In this document: positions 18,697 through 28,124 of the stretch, one piece after another
How the letters are laid out: every line of letters starts with the position of its first letter
Position numbering within the stretch: position 1 is the first letter of the stretch
From: Cutibacterium sp.
GTDB lineage: Bacteria > Actinomycetota > Actinomycetes > Propionibacteriales > Propionibacteriaceae
DNA: 64,000 bases
NCBI RefSeq assembly: GCF_030525615.1
Contig: NZ_JAUNEJ010000004.1
Location: 1 to 64,000 of the forward strand
Direction: 5' to 3'
Notes under the pieces: model-generated
What the model saw: the letters and a program-made list of their open reading frames with translations, nothing else
Database searches by the model: none
What the model was told of the DNA's origin: nothing
Translations under genes and position numbers: made by a program

Positions 18697-19592
18697 GTCA
18701 GAACAACCAACGTCCCGACACCTTCTCTCGCCCCGATGAGTGGGGTTCGTGGGAGGACAAGCCACAACGAGACGAACCATCCTGGGCGTCTCCCGACGCC
18801 AGCTACACCCAACAGAACCCTCGGCCCGAGCCTGAGCCGTACCGGTCGGCCGAGGTAGATCCTACGTGGGAACCACCGTCAGCGTCGTACCAACAAAAGA
18901 CGGCTCCCAAGCCTGCTGCCCGCGTGAAGCGACGCAGCAACGATCCAGTGGTGACATGGACCCTGATTGCCATCTGCATCCTGGTGTGGATCGGGGAGTG
19001 GGTCAGCCCCCAGATTCGTGACGCCGTCGTCCTGGCACCGATCCAGGGGTTTCATGAGCCTTGGCGATTCGTTACCTCCATGTTTGGCCACGCGCTGAGC
19101 ATTTTCCACATCGGGTTCAATATGTATGCATTGTGGGCTTTGGGACGGTCGTTGGAGCCGTTCCTGGGACGAGCCCGGTTCCTGGCCGCATACCTCATGT
19201 CCGGTATCGGCGGGGGAGTGCTGTTTTGCCTGATGGCGTCGCCACATGGTGACGGGACACTTCTGCCAAATATGTATGGCGGTGTTGTTGGGGCCTCCGG
19301 TGCCATCTTCGGGTTGTTTGGGGTGCTGCTCATTGTGCAGCGTCGGCTGGGCGCGTCAACCCGTGACCTGTGGATCGTGCTGGCCATCAACGCGGCATTG
19401 CTGTTTTTTATCTCCGGAATCGCATGGCAGGCTCATCTTGGCGGATTCATCGCCGGACTGGTCTGCGGAATCATTTTCTTCGAAGATCCTAAGCGTATTC
19501 AGGCAGGCAAATCCCCGCAGACCTGGCCAAGGATGGCAATGTTGCTCGGCGCTCTCGTGGTTCTGGTGGTGCTCAAGTACTTCATGTTCTGA
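18693..19592 (+). CDS. Rhomboid family intramembrane serine protease
   Basis: The 299-aa product has a polar N-terminal region of about 85 residues rich in Pro, Gln and Trp, then six to seven membrane segments. The catalytic pair is visible: Ser202 in GASGAIFG and His248 in WQAHLGG. FHIGFNMYAL supplies the conserved His and Asn of the oxyanion region, and EPWRF is the L1 loop WR motif. It cleaves membrane protein substrates within or near the bilayer; the natural substrate is unknown. It is the second gene of a two-gene operon and ends 3 nt from a convergent gene. Confidence 0.92.
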   Translation: MSQNNQRPDTFSRPDEWGSWEDKPQRDEPSWASPDASYTQQNPRPEPEPYRSAEVDPTWEPPSASYQQKTAPKPAARVKRRSNDPVVTWTLIAICILVWIGEWVSPQIRDAVVLAPIQGFHEPWRFVTSMFGHALSIFHIGFNMYALWALGRSLEPFLGRARFLAAYLMSGIGGGVLFCLMASPHGDGTLLPNMYGGVVGASGAIFGLFGVLLIVQRRLGASTRDLWIVLAINAALLFFISGIAWQAHLGGFIAGLVCGIIFFEDPKRIQAGKSPQTWPRMAMLLGALVVLVVLKYFMF

Positions 19593-19595
19593 GGG

Positions 19596-20183
19596 TTACC
19601 TGTTGGATACGGTGAGGTCTGCGAGATCTGCGGGTTTGTGGCGTGCGATGTGCAATCCCTCTTGAATGGCCCACATTGCCCAATAATCGCGAAACTCCGG
19701 GTCCCGGGCGAGGGCACGGCGACGTCTGAGCGACGCGGGCGCCTCACACCACACTCGCACGCATGCCAAGCGCGCATTCACGGGCGTCAATACTCCACAA
19801 CCCTCAATAACGAGGGGGCGATTATGGTCCAAGGTGACTTCATCGGCGAAGCGGTTCTCATACCAGTCCCATCTGCGGTACCGGTGTCCAGTGACGAGAT
19901 CGCTCAGATCCCACACCTGTGACAAACCAGACCAGCCGGGGTACAGGTCGTCGGCGTGAACGAGCTGCCAGTCATGGTGGCGACGGAAGAGGGTGTTGGC
20001 CAAAGTGGTCTTGCCTGACCCCGAGCGCCCATCAATGACGACGACCGGTTGCCCATGGTGCGCAAAATTGGCGAGGATGAACTCCTCTACAAGGTCTGGT
20101 TGGGTGGCGTCAATGAGCACCTCACCAGTCTTGCCATCTGGGGTCGACAAAAGCAATGACGAGGCGTTCGGGGCAATGGTCAT
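19596..20183 (-). CDS. P-loop kinase of the uridine kinase-like family
   Basis: A 195-aa protein with a Walker A motif GRSGSGKTT near residue 52, LVHADDLYPGW soon after (the substrate-binding D region of uridine kinase-like proteins), PLVIEGCGVL and an Arg-rich lid, SLRRRRALARD. Substrate is unknown; phosphorylation of a nucleoside or other small molecule is likely from the family. Its ATG overlaps the stop of the response regulator (ATGA), so it is co-translated with it, an unusual partner for a two-component regulator. Confidence 0.78.
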   Translation of the reverse strand: MTIAPNASSLLLSTPDGKTGEVLIDATQPDLVEEFILANFAHHGQPVVVIDGRSGSGKTTLANTLFRRHHDWQLVHADDLYPGWSGLSQVWDLSDLVTGHRYRRWDWYENRFADEVTLDHNRPLVIEGCGVLTPVNARLACVRVWCEAPASLRRRRALARDPEFRDYWAMWAIQEGLHIARHKPADLADLTVSNR

Positions 20184-20836
20184 CCGGACAGATACCCGGC
20201 GCGCTCAATGAGGACCGCGATACGGACCCGGCTGTCGACGGCAAGTTTGGTTTGAATCGTCGACAGATGTGCCTTGACAGTGCTCGGTGAGACATTGAGC
20301 TGGGCGGCGATGGCGTCATTCGTCAGTCCCTCGGCCACCCCGACGGCAACCTCTCGCTCCCGGTCGGTGAGTGCGGCGAGGGTCCTGCGGGCGGCCCGGC
20401 GGTTTCGTCGACCAACGTCGCCGCGCAGCTGTTCGAGAAGTTGGCGAGTCGACGTCGGAGACATGAAAGCGTCGCCAGCGTGAGCTGCACGTACCGCATG
20501 GACGATTTCCTCAGGTGAGGATGTTTTGAGTAGGAATCCTGACGCCCCGGCGTGAATTGCGTCGATGACGGCCGCGTCGGCCGTAACGGTCGTGAGAACG
20601 ACAACCTTGGGTGGGCTCGGAATGTGCGTGATACGTGACGTCGCCTCCACCCCGCTCATTCCCGGCATCCGTAGGTCCATCAGAACCACATCTGCGTGGG
20701 GAGCTTGCCTCACCGCTTCATCGCCGTCGCCGGCTTCCCCGACCGTTTCAAGATCCTCAGCGGTTTCGAGGATTTGCCGTACGGCTCTGCGCACCAGTAC
20801 GTCGTCGTCGACGAGCAAGACGCGAATGGGCAGCAT
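20180..20836 (-). CDS. NarL/FixJ family response regulator
   Basis: The 218-aa product has a receiver domain (RVLLVDDDVLVRRAV, phosphoacceptor Asp in ADVVLMDLRMPG, later KTSSPEEIVHAV) and a C-terminal LuxR-type helix-turn-helix (LTDREREVAVGVAEGLTNDA and NVSPSTVKAHLSTI). It is paired with the histidine kinase immediately upstream. I chose the ATG at 20834-20836, because TAGGAT (20843-20848) lies 6 nt upstream; a GTG at 20840-20842 would overlap the area right beside that box. The regulated genes are unknown. Confidence 0.9.
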   Translation of the reverse strand: MLPIRVLLVDDDVLVRRAVRQILETAEDLETVGEAGDGDEAVRQAPHADVVLMDLRMPGMSGVEATSRITHIPSPPKVVVLTTVTADAAVIDAIHAGASGFLLKTSSPEEIVHAVRAAHAGDAFMSPTSTRQLLEQLRGDVGRRNRRAARRTLAALTDREREVAVGVAEGLTNDAIAAQLNVSPSTVKAHLSTIQTKLAVDSRVRIAVLIERAGYLSG

Positions 20837-20842
20837 GACCAC

Positions 20843-20848
20843 ATCCTA
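20843..20848 (-). promoter_or_regulatory. -10 hexamer for the response regulator gene
   Basis: TAGGAT on the minus strand, 6 nt before the ATG at 20834-20836. It gives the regulator its own promoter in the 50-nt gap after the kinase gene. Confidence 0.45.
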
Positions 20849-20899
20849 TGATGATCGCCTCTTGTGGTGCCGTGTGACTTCGGCATGAGGACAGAGCCG

Positions 20900-22132
20900 C
20901 TATCGCCACGGGATCTCCACATGGACGTGGAATAGGCCGTCGTCAAGACCGTAGTGAAGGCTGCCTCCAAGCAATTCGACTCGCTCAGTGATTCCTTTAA
21001 GTCCACGAGAATCGGGGCCTGGTCCGCCAGTCCATCCGCCGGTGTACCCATTCGTCGCGTCAATGCTGATTCCGTCGTGCGGATTGCCTCGGATACGAAG
21101 AGTCGTCGTCTGACCGGGAGCGTGTTTAGCGGCGTTGGTGAGCAGCTCTTGAACGATGCGGTAAACGGCGCGAGACACAGCGGGATCGGCCCGGTCCGCG
21201 TCCTCAATGAAGACGTTTGAATTGAGAGGCTGGCTGGCCCTGAAAGACTCATCGATGACCTCAGCTAGCTTTGACAACGGCAAATCTGGGGCGCCCTGAG
21301 GCTCACATATCATGGACAGTAAGGAGTGCAGGTCATTCACTGCGGCAGCTGCGCCGGAGCGCACCTCGTGGGCAGCCCGTACCGCGTCTGGATTGTCCTG
21401 AAGCTGGGTCTCCAACGCTCCGGACTGCAGGCTGAGGAGAGACAACCGATGCCCGAGCTGGTCATGAATTTCCTGGGCGATACGCTCGCGTTCCTCGCGG
21501 CGGGACAATTCGTCACCGAGTTTGGCGTTGGTAGCTCTCGCGACGTCGCGCTCTCGGGCAAGGGATTTTGCAGCCCGCTGGGTGCGGCGCCATAACCCGG
21601 AACCGATCGAGATGACGAGTCCAAGAATGATGAATGATGCCACGACAAGCCAAGAGACGGTTTGGTCGGCAGTGCCAGGAGTATTGGCGGGGGCCGCCAC
21701 AGACTTGATGACAGACGCGGCCGCCGGGGAGTTGGTGGCGTCCAGAACTCTGACAACGCTGGTCGTGACGGTCACCGCCGCAACAGCCCACCATGACGCT
21801 GTACCACGCCGTCGGCTCAGCAAACATGCAAGGGCAATGAGAGGAACGATGTTGCCGATCGGAAGGATCAGGCTGATTGCCGCCGTGGCAAGAGTGATGA
21901 CAAAGGGCTGGCGATGTCGCCAGAGCAGCCAAACAGGCCCGACGACATCCGCGACGAGGGCGGCAGCTGCGCGCAGCACGGTGAGACCGGTGGGGTTCGG
22001 GGCTGTGACGTTGACGCCCAGTGGTGAGAACGCGGTCGAAATGAAGCATCCGAGCATTCCGATGACGATGAGGACGATGGAGGCCCAGATTGCGGGCCGG
22101 TGATCGTCACCCACAACTTCGTACTGGAACAT
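20900..22132 (-). CDS. Two-component sensor histidine kinase (HisKA_3 type)
   Basis: The 410-aa product has five or six N-terminal membrane segments (about residues 13-155), one more near 175, then the dimerisation domain with the phosphoacceptor His in RIAQEIHDQLGHRLSLLSLQ and an HATPase domain with ELLTNAAKHAPG and GLKGITERVELLGG. This is the NarX/DesK-like architecture that goes with NarL-type regulators. The start is set at ATG 22130-22132, 7 nt after TAGGAT; an ATG at 22139-22141 overlaps that hexamer. The stimulus cannot be read from sequence. Confidence 0.9.
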   Translation of the reverse strand: MFQYEVVGDDHRPAIWASIVLIVIGMLGCFISTAFSPLGVNVTAPNPTGLTVLRAAAALVADVVGPVWLLWRHRQPFVITLATAAISLILPIGNIVPLIALACLLSRRRGTASWWAVAAVTVTTSVVRVLDATNSPAAASVIKSVAAPANTPGTADQTVSWLVVASFIILGLVISIGSGLWRRTQRAAKSLARERDVARATNAKLGDELSRREERERIAQEIHDQLGHRLSLLSLQSGALETQLQDNPDAVRAAHEVRSGAAAAVNDLHSLLSMICEPQGAPDLPLSKLAEVIDESFRASQPLNSNVFIEDADRADPAVSRAVYRIVQELLTNAAKHAPGQTTTLRIRGNPHDGISIDATNGYTGGWTGGPGPDSRGLKGITERVELLGGSLHYGLDDGLFHVHVEIPWR

Positions 22133-22139
22133 ATCCCTC

Positions 22140-22145
22140 ATCCTA
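22140..22145 (-). promoter_or_regulatory. -10 hexamer for the sensor kinase gene
   Basis: TAGGAT on the minus strand, 7 nt before the ATG at 22130-22132; the first in-frame ATG overlaps it, which argues for the second. Confidence 0.4.
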
Positions 22146-22283
22146 GGGGCGGGTCTGCCCGCATAACCTCGACCGATTGGGCGCAGCTGTCTGACCGATC
22201 TGCCAGATGTGGTTTAGCCGATCGGCCGATGTGGGGGACACGGGGTCTTCGATGAACTGGTGCAGAACCGAAAGGAGACACCA

Positions 22284-22889
22284 ATGTCCAATGACCAGCA
22301 GCCGCCGCGTTACCCACAGTCGGAAGGCCAGTTCAACCCCCAGTACGCTCAGAACTCGGTCGGAAAGCCCCCTACAAAACCAAAAAAGCCAATCTACAAA
22401 CGAGTGTGGTTCTGGATTGTCATTGTGATTGTCGTTGTCGCGATCTCCATTGCGACAGGAGGATCTAAGGGTAACGAAGGACAGAACTCGGGAAGCGAAA
22501 CAGCAGCGTCAGCTCCAGCTACGAACGCGTCAAAACAGGCAGACAAGACTGCGGGTAAGCCCGACGCGAAGAAGGCCGCTGACGCAAAAAAGACTGACGA
22601 GGACCAAGTGAAGGGCGACCTTGCCCTGCTTAAGGGCTGGAAGTTGAGCAAGGACGAGTTCTCTGCGAAAGTAACAGGATACGTGCGCAACAACTCCGAT
22701 GAGCCCATCAATAACTACGTTCAGATTGAGTTCAATGCCTATGATGCTTCTGGTAATAATTTAGGGACTTGTGTGGACAATTCTAACTCTATTGATGCCC
22801 ATGGAAAATGGAAGGTTGATGCGATTTGCCTTGATGGTGACGCGAGCGAAATCAAAACTGTGAAGTTTAAGGACCTCACTGGATTCTGA
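22284..22889 (+). CDS. Membrane-anchored FxLYD-domain protein
   Basis: The 201-aa product has a polar Gln/Pro-rich N-terminus, one membrane segment (about residues 41-59), an Ala/Lys-rich linker and a C-terminal beta domain with VTGYVRNNSDEPINNYVQIE and FNAYDASGNNLGT, matching the FxLYD family of extracellular domains. The function is unknown. ATG 22284 has AAAGGAGA at ideal spacing; an ATG 24 nt upstream lacks one. It is divergent from the sensor kinase, 150 bp away, and ends at a strong hairpin, so it is monocistronic. A target of the adjacent two-component system would be a fair guess. Confidence 0.75.
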   Translation: MSNDQQPPRYPQSEGQFNPQYAQNSVGKPPTKPKKPIYKRVWFWIVIVIVVVAISIATGGSKGNEGQNSGSETAASAPATNASKQADKTAGKPDAKKAADAKKTDEDQVKGDLALLKGWKLSKDEFSAKVTGYVRNNSDEPINNYVQIEFNAYDASGNNLGTCVDNSNSIDAHGKWKVDAICLDGDASEIKTVKFKDLTGF

Positions 22890-22901
22890 GGATCATGTGT
22901 G

Positions 22902-22949
22902 AAGTCCAGTCAATCTGATCGAGTGTTTATGGTCAGATTGGCTGGGCTT
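22902..22949 (+). terminator. Long hairpin terminator
   Basis: A 17-bp stem with G-U pairs (AAGTCCAGTCAATCTGA at 22902-22918 with 22933-22949) and a 14-nt loop, 13 nt after the stop. The tail CTGCGACTCTT is weak. Confidence 0.7.
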
Positions 22950-23050
22950 CTGCGACTCTTCGCAATGGAGGGTATATCAGTTATCCGATAGGGGCTGCGG
23001 GTTCTGCGTGTGGATGGCGCTGACGTCGTCAAAGGTGGTGGTGACCGTGG

Positions 23051-23926
23051 TTACAATGTCACAAGCTCCCCGCACCTATGCACCAAACCGTCATAAATTA
23101 AGGATTCCAGGCAGCGCGACGCCTGCTCAGATTCGGGCCATGCCGACAGGGCCACCTCAACCCGCACGCCGTGTGGGCTATTGCGGACGAGGTCCATAAT
23201 CACCCCTCGGCACTGACGATCGGTGCCCTTCCACGGCTGTCCCCGGCGGACCGGGGCATTCTCAGGCTTCCCATCAGCGACCCATCGGCAGACGTCATGG
23301 ATTGGGCAGACCTCGCACCGTGGCGAACGAGCCGTACACACCAGCGCTCCCAGCTCCATGGAGGACACCGCCCACTTTGCGGCTCGGGTGTCGTCGTCGG
23401 GAACTAATGCCTCGGCGACCAGTCGTTCAGCCTTCGTCACCGACGTCGGGCAGTTCGCGATTCCGGACTGCGCTCTCGCGAGGACCCGACGCACATTGGT
23501 GTCCAGCACGGTTGCCCGCTTTCCGAAAGCGAATGACACTATCGCGGCGGCGGTGTAATCGCCGATCCCCGGTAGGGTGATGAGTTCTTCGTAGGTGCTG
23601 GGTACGGTCCCGTCATGTTCGGTGGCGATGGCAACCGCGCAGGCGTGCAGACGCAGGGCACGACGGGGGTATCCCAATCGTCCCCACGCGGCGACGGCGA
23701 CGCCGGACTCCTCCTCAGCCAGGTCATCTGGCGTCGGCCAGCGGGTCATCCACTCATGCCACGGACCAATAACCCGCGACATCGGCGTCTGCTGGCTCAT
23801 CACCTCGCTGACGAGTACTCCCCACGCAGATGTCCCTGGTCGACGCCACGGCAGATCGCGTCCGTTGGCGTCGAACCAGTCACAGACCGTCTGGACGGCC
23901 TGAGGAGTCAGCCCGGTATCAGGCAC
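23051..23926 (-). CDS. mutY: A/G-specific adenine DNA glycosylase
   Basis: Removes adenine mispaired with 8-oxoguanine. The 291-aa product shows the catalytic Glu in VSEVMSQQT, the helix-hairpin-helix LPGIGDYTAAAI with the following catalytic Asp in VLDTNVRRV, and the iron-sulfur cluster motif CTARSPRCEVCPIHDVC (C-x6-C-x2-C-x5-C). It lacks the C-terminal Nudix-like domain of the E. coli enzyme, as is common in actinobacteria. The start is GTG at 23924-23926. It begins 13 nt after hemL on the same strand and may be co-transcribed with the haem genes. Confidence 0.92.
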   Translation of the reverse strand: MPDTGLTPQAVQTVCDWFDANGRDLPWRRPGTSAWGVLVSEVMSQQTPMSRVIGPWHEWMTRWPTPDDLAEEESGVAVAAWGRLGYPRRALRLHACAVAIATEHDGTVPSTYEELITLPGIGDYTAAAIVSFAFGKRATVLDTNVRRVLARAQSGIANCPTSVTKAERLVAEALVPDDDTRAAKWAVSSMELGALVCTARSPRCEVCPIHDVCRWVADGKPENAPVRRGQPWKGTDRQCRGVIMDLVRNSPHGVRVEVALSAWPESEQASRCLESLIYDGLVHRCGELVTL

Positions 23927-23939
23927 GAGTCATCCGATG

Positions 23940-25247
23940 TCAGTCGATGACCTTGGCCGCTGCTTCGGCTGCCTTCGGCAAGGCCTTGCGGAAGATTTCG
24001 AAGGCCTCGTCATTGTGAGCGTCGGAAAGGAACCAAGCCTCGAAACACGACGGCGGCAGGTTGACCCCAGCCTCCAGCATGGCGTGGAAGAAGGCAGTGT
24101 AGGCGTCAGCGTTCTGGGCCTTAGCGTCGTCGTAATTGCGCACCGGCCCTTCGACTCCGAGGAAAACGCTGAACAGGTTCCCGGCGTTCTGCAGGCTGTA
24201 CGGGACCCCCGCCGCGTCCAGCGCCGAGGCCAGCTCGCCGCGCCACTGCACGGAGCGTGCGTCGAGACGCTGGTACACCCCAGTATCAGCCAGCTCTAGG
24301 GTTTTGACCCCGGCGACGGTAGCCAGCGGGTTGCCCGATAGCGTCCCGGCCTGGTAGACGGGGCCGGTCGGGGCCAACAGGTCCATGACCTCGGCGCGTC
24401 CGCCCAGGGCGGCCAGCGGCATTCCGCCACCGACAACCTTGCCGAAAGTGAAGATGTCAGGCGCAAAATCCTCGCCGGATTTCTGCTGGAGACCCCAGAA
24501 CCCCGACGCGCTGCACCGGAATCCGGTGAGCACCTCGTCCGTAATCATGAGGGCCCCGTGGTCCTTGGTGAGCCGACGTATCGTGGCATTGAATCCACGG
24601 TCTGGCGGAACCACGCCCATGTTGGCAGGGCAGGATTCAACGATCACGGCGGCGATCTGGTCGCCACGTTCTGAGAACACCGTCTCAAGGGCTGCTACGT
24701 CGTTGTAGTCCACCACGATGGTGTCAGCGGTCGAGGCTGCTGGAACACCAGCGGAACCGGGCAGACCAGCCGTAGCTACCCCCGAACCAGCAGCGGCGAG
24801 CAGGGCGTCAGAATGACCGTGGTAATTGCCGGCAAACTTGATGATGACGTCACGCCCGGTAGCCCCTCGGGCTAGTCGAACTGCCGTCATCGTCGCCTCA
24901 GTACCGGTCGAGACGAAGCGCACTTTCTCCACCGGGTCCATTCGCTCGATGATCGCGTCAGCCAGCTCGGTCTCGGTTCGGGTCGGAGCGCCAAAGGACA
25001 ATCCCTTCGACGCAGCCTCCTGGACGGCGGAGACGACCTCGGGATGAGCGTGCCCCAGCAGGGCCGGACCCCAGGTACACACCAGGTCGACATATCGGGT
25101 GCCTTCGGCGTCCCAAATCCACGGACCCTGGGCCTTCTCGATGAAGCGGGGAACCCCGCCCACCGACCCGTAGGCCCGAACCGGGGAATCCACCCCGCCG
25201 GGAATAACAGCCTGGGCGGCGGAGAACAGTTCGGCGTTAGAGGTCAT
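23940..25247 (-). CDS. hemL: Glutamate-1-semialdehyde 2,1-aminomutase
   Basis: PLP enzyme that turns glutamate-1-semialdehyde into 5-aminolevulinate, the second step of the C5 pathway after HemA. The 435-aa product has the N-terminal [40 protein letters not shown] and the PLP lysine in [12 protein letters not shown] near residue 270. Length is normal. GGAAGGAAG precedes the ATG. It is the last haem gene of the leftward cluster, 40 nt after hemB, and is followed by mutY. Confidence 0.95.
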   Translation of the reverse strand: MTSNAELFSAAQAVIPGGVDSPVRAYGSVGGVPRFIEKAQGPWIWDAEGTRYVDLVCTWGPALLGHAHPEVVSAVQEAASKGLSFGAPTRTETELADAIIERMDPVEKVRFVSTGTEATMTAVRLARGATGRDVIIKFAGNYHGHSDALLAAAGSGVATAGLPGSAGVPAASTADTIVVDYNDVAALETVFSERGDQIAAVIVESCPANMGVVPPDRGFNATIRRLTKDHGALMITDEVLTGFRCSASGFWGLQQKSGEDFAPDIFTFGKVVGGGMPLAALGGRAEVMDLLAPTGPVYQAGTLSGNPLATVAGVKTLELADTGVYQRLDARSVQWRGELASALDAAGVPYSLQNAGNLFSVFLGVEGPVRNYDDAKAQNADAYTAFFHAMLEAGVNLPPSCFEAWFLSDAHNDEAFEIFRKALPKAAEAAAKVID

Positions 25248-25287
25248 TTCTTCCTTCCGGTGTGTCGGCGTGAGGTGAGTATGGTTG

Positions 25288-26334
25288 TCAGTAGTCTGCC
25301 CGGAACATCTGGGCAGCCTCGATGGCCCAATAGGTCAAAACGAGATCAGCACCCGCGCGCACGATCGAGGTCAGAGACTCGTTAATGCAGCGACGACGGT
25401 CGATCCATCCGTTGGCGGCAGCGGCTTCGAGCATGGCGTACTCCCCGGAAACCTGGTAGGCGGCCACCGGCACTTGGGAAACCTCAGCAACGTCAGCCAG
25501 CACATCGAGGTAATGGGAGGCAGGCTTGACCATGACGATGTCGGCTCCCTCGGCCAGATCGAGCAGGGTCTCGCGCATACCCTCACGACGGTTCGACGGG
25601 TCTTGCTGGTAAGCCTTGCGATCACCCTTGAGGGAACAATCAACAGCGTCGCGGAAGGGTCCGAAGAAGGCTGAGGCGTATTTGGCGGAGTAAGCCATGA
25701 TTGACACGTCGGTGAATCCCTCGCGGTCCAGCGCGTCACGAATGACCGCGATCTGGCCGTCCATCATTCCCGACGGAGACACCATGTGGGCTCCCGCCCG
25801 GGCCTGGGAGACAGCCATCGCGGCATATAGCGGAAGGGTGGAGTCGTTGTCGACCCGGCCATCAGGGGTCAGCGCTCCACAATGGCCATGATCGGTGAAC
25901 TCGTCCAGGCAAGTGTCAGCGCAAACGACCAAGTCATTACCGACGGCCTCGCGTACTGCAGAAATACCGGCATTGAGAATCCCGTTGGGGTCCCACGCCT
26001 GCGAACCGATCTCGTCCTTGTGCTCAGGGATCCCAAACAGGTCAATGCCACCGATACCGGCCTCAGCGGCCTGGGTGGCGAGTTCCTTGATGGATTCGGT
26101 CGAGTGCTGATATTGCCCCGGCAGGCTAGCGATCTCTACGGGGGAGGTGATGTCCTCCTTGACGAAGACCGGCAACATCAGCTGAGCCGGGGCGACCCGG
26201 GTCTCAGCGACCATTCGACGCATTGCGGGGGTGGTCCGCAGGCGACGCGGACGAGAAACCGGACGTAGCGCTTCAGGCAGTGGCTTGACGCCGGCCATAC
26301 GAGGATCGCTGGAATCAGGCAGGTACAGGTTCAT
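25288..26334 (-). CDS. hemB: Porphobilinogen synthase (5-aminolevulinate dehydratase)
   Basis: Condenses two 5-aminolevulinates to porphobilinogen. The 348-aa product has the zinc-binding cysteine cluster [16 protein letters not shown] near residue 140, so it is a zinc-type rather than magnesium-only enzyme, and the two Schiff-base lysines in MAYSAKYAS and MVKPA. The C-terminal [10 protein letters not shown] is also typical. GGAAG precedes the ATG. It lies 30 nt downstream of hemD and 40 nt upstream of hemL. Confidence 0.95.
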   Translation of the reverse strand: MNLYLPDSSDPRMAGVKPLPEALRPVSRPRRLRTTPAMRRMVAETRVAPAQLMLPVFVKEDITSPVEIASLPGQYQHSTESIKELATQAAEAGIGGIDLFGIPEHKDEIGSQAWDPNGILNAGISAVREAVGNDLVVCADTCLDEFTDHGHCGALTPDGRVDNDSTLPLYAAMAVSQARAGAHMVSPSGMMDGQIAVIRDALDREGFTDVSIMAYSAKYASAFFGPFRDAVDCSLKGDRKAYQQDPSNRREGMRETLLDLAEGADIVMVKPASHYLDVLADVAEVSQVPVAAYQVSGEYAMLEAAAANGWIDRRRCINESLTSIVRAGADLVLTYWAIEAAQMFRADY

Positions 26335-26364
26335 GATGATCTTCCTTCTCGAACGGGTCGTCGA

Positions 26365-27084
26365 TCAGGCGACTAGGGACTCAACCGCCTCGAGGACGGA
26401 CTCAGGGGTGGGGGAAGAAGCCACCGCGTCTGCCGGGTGGCCGAGTTCCTCAAGTGTCTTCGCCGTGGGCTTGCCGAGGGCGACGAGCTTTTGTCGACGC
26501 CATCCATATGGCTCGACGAGATCGATCAGGGCACGTCCCACCGAGGACGCTGTGACGATAACAACTCCGACCGACGGCCATGACTGGGCAATCACCTCAG
26601 GTAGTTCCGCGACAGCGTTGGTGGTGTAGACCTCGAGCCGGTTGACCGTGCAGCCAGCCTTCGTAAGTCCCTCGGGGACGGTGGCAGCGGCTAGCTGAGA
26701 AACCGGCAGCAGGACCCTCGCAGCCCCGCCAGGCCATTGACGTACCAGGCCAGCGCCGCTGTGGTCCTGCGGCACGAAGTCGACAGCAATTCCGCGTTTC
26801 GTCAAAGCCCTCGCAGTGGCCGAACCGACGGCCGCCACCCTAATACTTGGGTTCGGCAACGGAACAGGCAGCAGTCCAACGGTGGTCTTTGAGGTGATGA
26901 CCAACCAATCGGCCTGCCAGAGGTTGGGATCGGAGAGCTTATCGGCGTCCGGCAGCGTGACGGTTCTCGTCAGTGCCTTGTGGATGACCCCATAACCTGC
27001 CTGCTTTAATGTCGTCACGAACTTGTCGTGCGGGTCGTCGCGGGGGACGACCACTGGTGGTTGATCGGCAGGGTTTGTGGTCAT
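26365..27084 (-). CDS. hemD: Uroporphyrinogen-III synthase, stand-alone
   Basis: Cyclises hydroxymethylbilane with inversion of ring D. The 239-aa protein is divergent, as this family is, but has the expected two-domain pattern: DWLVITSKTTVGLL near residue 60, VAAVGSATARALTKRGIAVDFVP near 88, PEGLTKAGCTVNRLEVYTT and later VIVTASSVGRALIDL and ALGKPTAKTLEELG. Its ATG overlaps the hemC stop. A second HemD domain is fused to CobA at 43864-45570, so the window holds two. Confidence 0.85.
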   Translation of the reverse strand: MTTNPADQPPVVVPRDDPHDKFVTTLKQAGYGVIHKALTRTVTLPDADKLSDPNLWQADWLVITSKTTVGLLPVPLPNPSIRVAAVGSATARALTKRGIAVDFVPQDHSGAGLVRQWPGGAARVLLPVSQLAAATVPEGLTKAGCTVNRLEVYTTNAVAELPEVIAQSWPSVGVVIVTASSVGRALIDLVEPYGWRRQKLVALGKPTAKTLEELGHPADAVASSPTPESVLEAVESLVA

Positions 27085-28085
27085 CGAGTGCTTCCTGAGG
27101 CCTTGAGGTCTGCGACATCGGCTGCGCCGTCATCCAGCAGCTCCTCGGCTGCTTTCACACCCAGGGTATGCGCTGCGGCCAGTGCCGGCTCGACTTCCTC
27201 AGGCAACTCGACACTGACCTGTTCTCGAATGGTTCGCGAGCCATTGACGGCAGCTACCACGACGTCCAAGGTCAACACGTCGGGAGACTTCCCGGAGGCT
27301 GGCGTGAGACGGGCCAACGCGCCGATCGGGGCGGCGCACCCGGCCTCCAGGTGGGACAGCACTGCCCGTTCAGCGGTGGCTGACAATCGGGTGGCGAAGT
27401 CGTCGATTCTGGCCAGGGCCTTGGCGAGCCTGCCGTGACGCACATCAGCAGTCCGGCACTCAACGGCCAAGGCTCCCTGAGCTGGGGCTGGCAGCAGCAC
27501 CGACGGGTCGAGAAGCTCGGTGATGACGTCGCTGTGTCCCAGACGTGCCAGCCCGGACGCAGCAAGTACCACCGCGTCGAGGTCTTCCTTGCCGCCTCCC
27601 TTGGCGAAATGGCCCAAACCCTTGACCCGGCCAAGTCGGGTGTCGACGTTGCCACGGATGTCGACGATCGTCAGGTCTGGTCGCTTCGCCAACAGCTGCG
27701 CCACACGCCGTGGAGAGCCAGTTCCGACGCTTGCCCCGTGCGGCAAGGCGTCAAGGGTAAAACCGTCACGGGCCACCAAGGCGTCGCGCGGGTCCTCGCG
27801 GGCGGGGACAGCGCCAATCGCCAGCCCGAGTGGTCTGCCGGTCGGCAGATCCTTGAAGGAGTGGACGGCGATGTCAGCAGAGCCTTCTAGCAAGGCAGCA
27901 CGGATTGCCGAGGCGAACACTCCGACGCCCCCCATCGACGCCAGCGAGGCTGTCGAGGTGTCACCGTGAGTCGTGATCGTCTCCAGATCGACGTCGAGGC
28001 CCTGCGATCTCAGCAGTTTTGCAACCATCTCGGATTGAATGGTTGCCAGGGCGCTTGCACGGGTTCCCAGACGAATCGAAGACAT
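27081..28085 (-). CDS. hemC: Hydroxymethylbilane synthase (porphobilinogen deaminase)
   Basis: Polymerises four porphobilinogens into hydroxymethylbilane. Family features are IRLGTRASALATIQSEMV at the N-terminus, HSFKDLPTGRP, GTGSPRRVAQLL, DIRGNVDTRLGRV and the dipyrromethane-cofactor Cys in HLEAGCAAPIGALA. The product is 334 aa from ATG 28083-28085, which lies 7 nt after CACAAT; an ATG three codons upstream (28092-28094) overlaps that hexamer. The stop overlaps the hemD ATG by 4 nt. Confidence 0.94.
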   Translation of the reverse strand: MSSIRLGTRASALATIQSEMVAKLLRSQGLDVDLETITTHGDTSTASLASMGGVGVFASAIRAALLEGSADIAVHSFKDLPTGRPLGLAIGAVPAREDPRDALVARDGFTLDALPHGASVGTGSPRRVAQLLAKRPDLTIVDIRGNVDTRLGRVKGLGHFAKGGGKEDLDAVVLAASGLARLGHSDVITELLDPSVLLPAPAQGALAVECRTADVRHGRLAKALARIDDFATRLSATAERAVLSHLEAGCAAPIGALARLTPASGKSPDVLTLDVVVAAVNGSRTIREQVSVELPEEVEPALAAAHTLGVKAAEELLDDGAADVADLKASGSTR

Positions 28086-28092
28086 ATCCCTC

Positions 28093-28098
28093 ATTGTG
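28093..28098 (-). promoter_or_regulatory. -10-like hexamer before hemC
   Basis: CACAAT, 7 nt before the hemC ATG at 28083-28085. The same hexamer and spacing occurs before hemE. Confidence 0.3.
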
Positions 28099-28124
28099 GC
28101 ACTTCCGGTAGTGCAGCACTCGGG

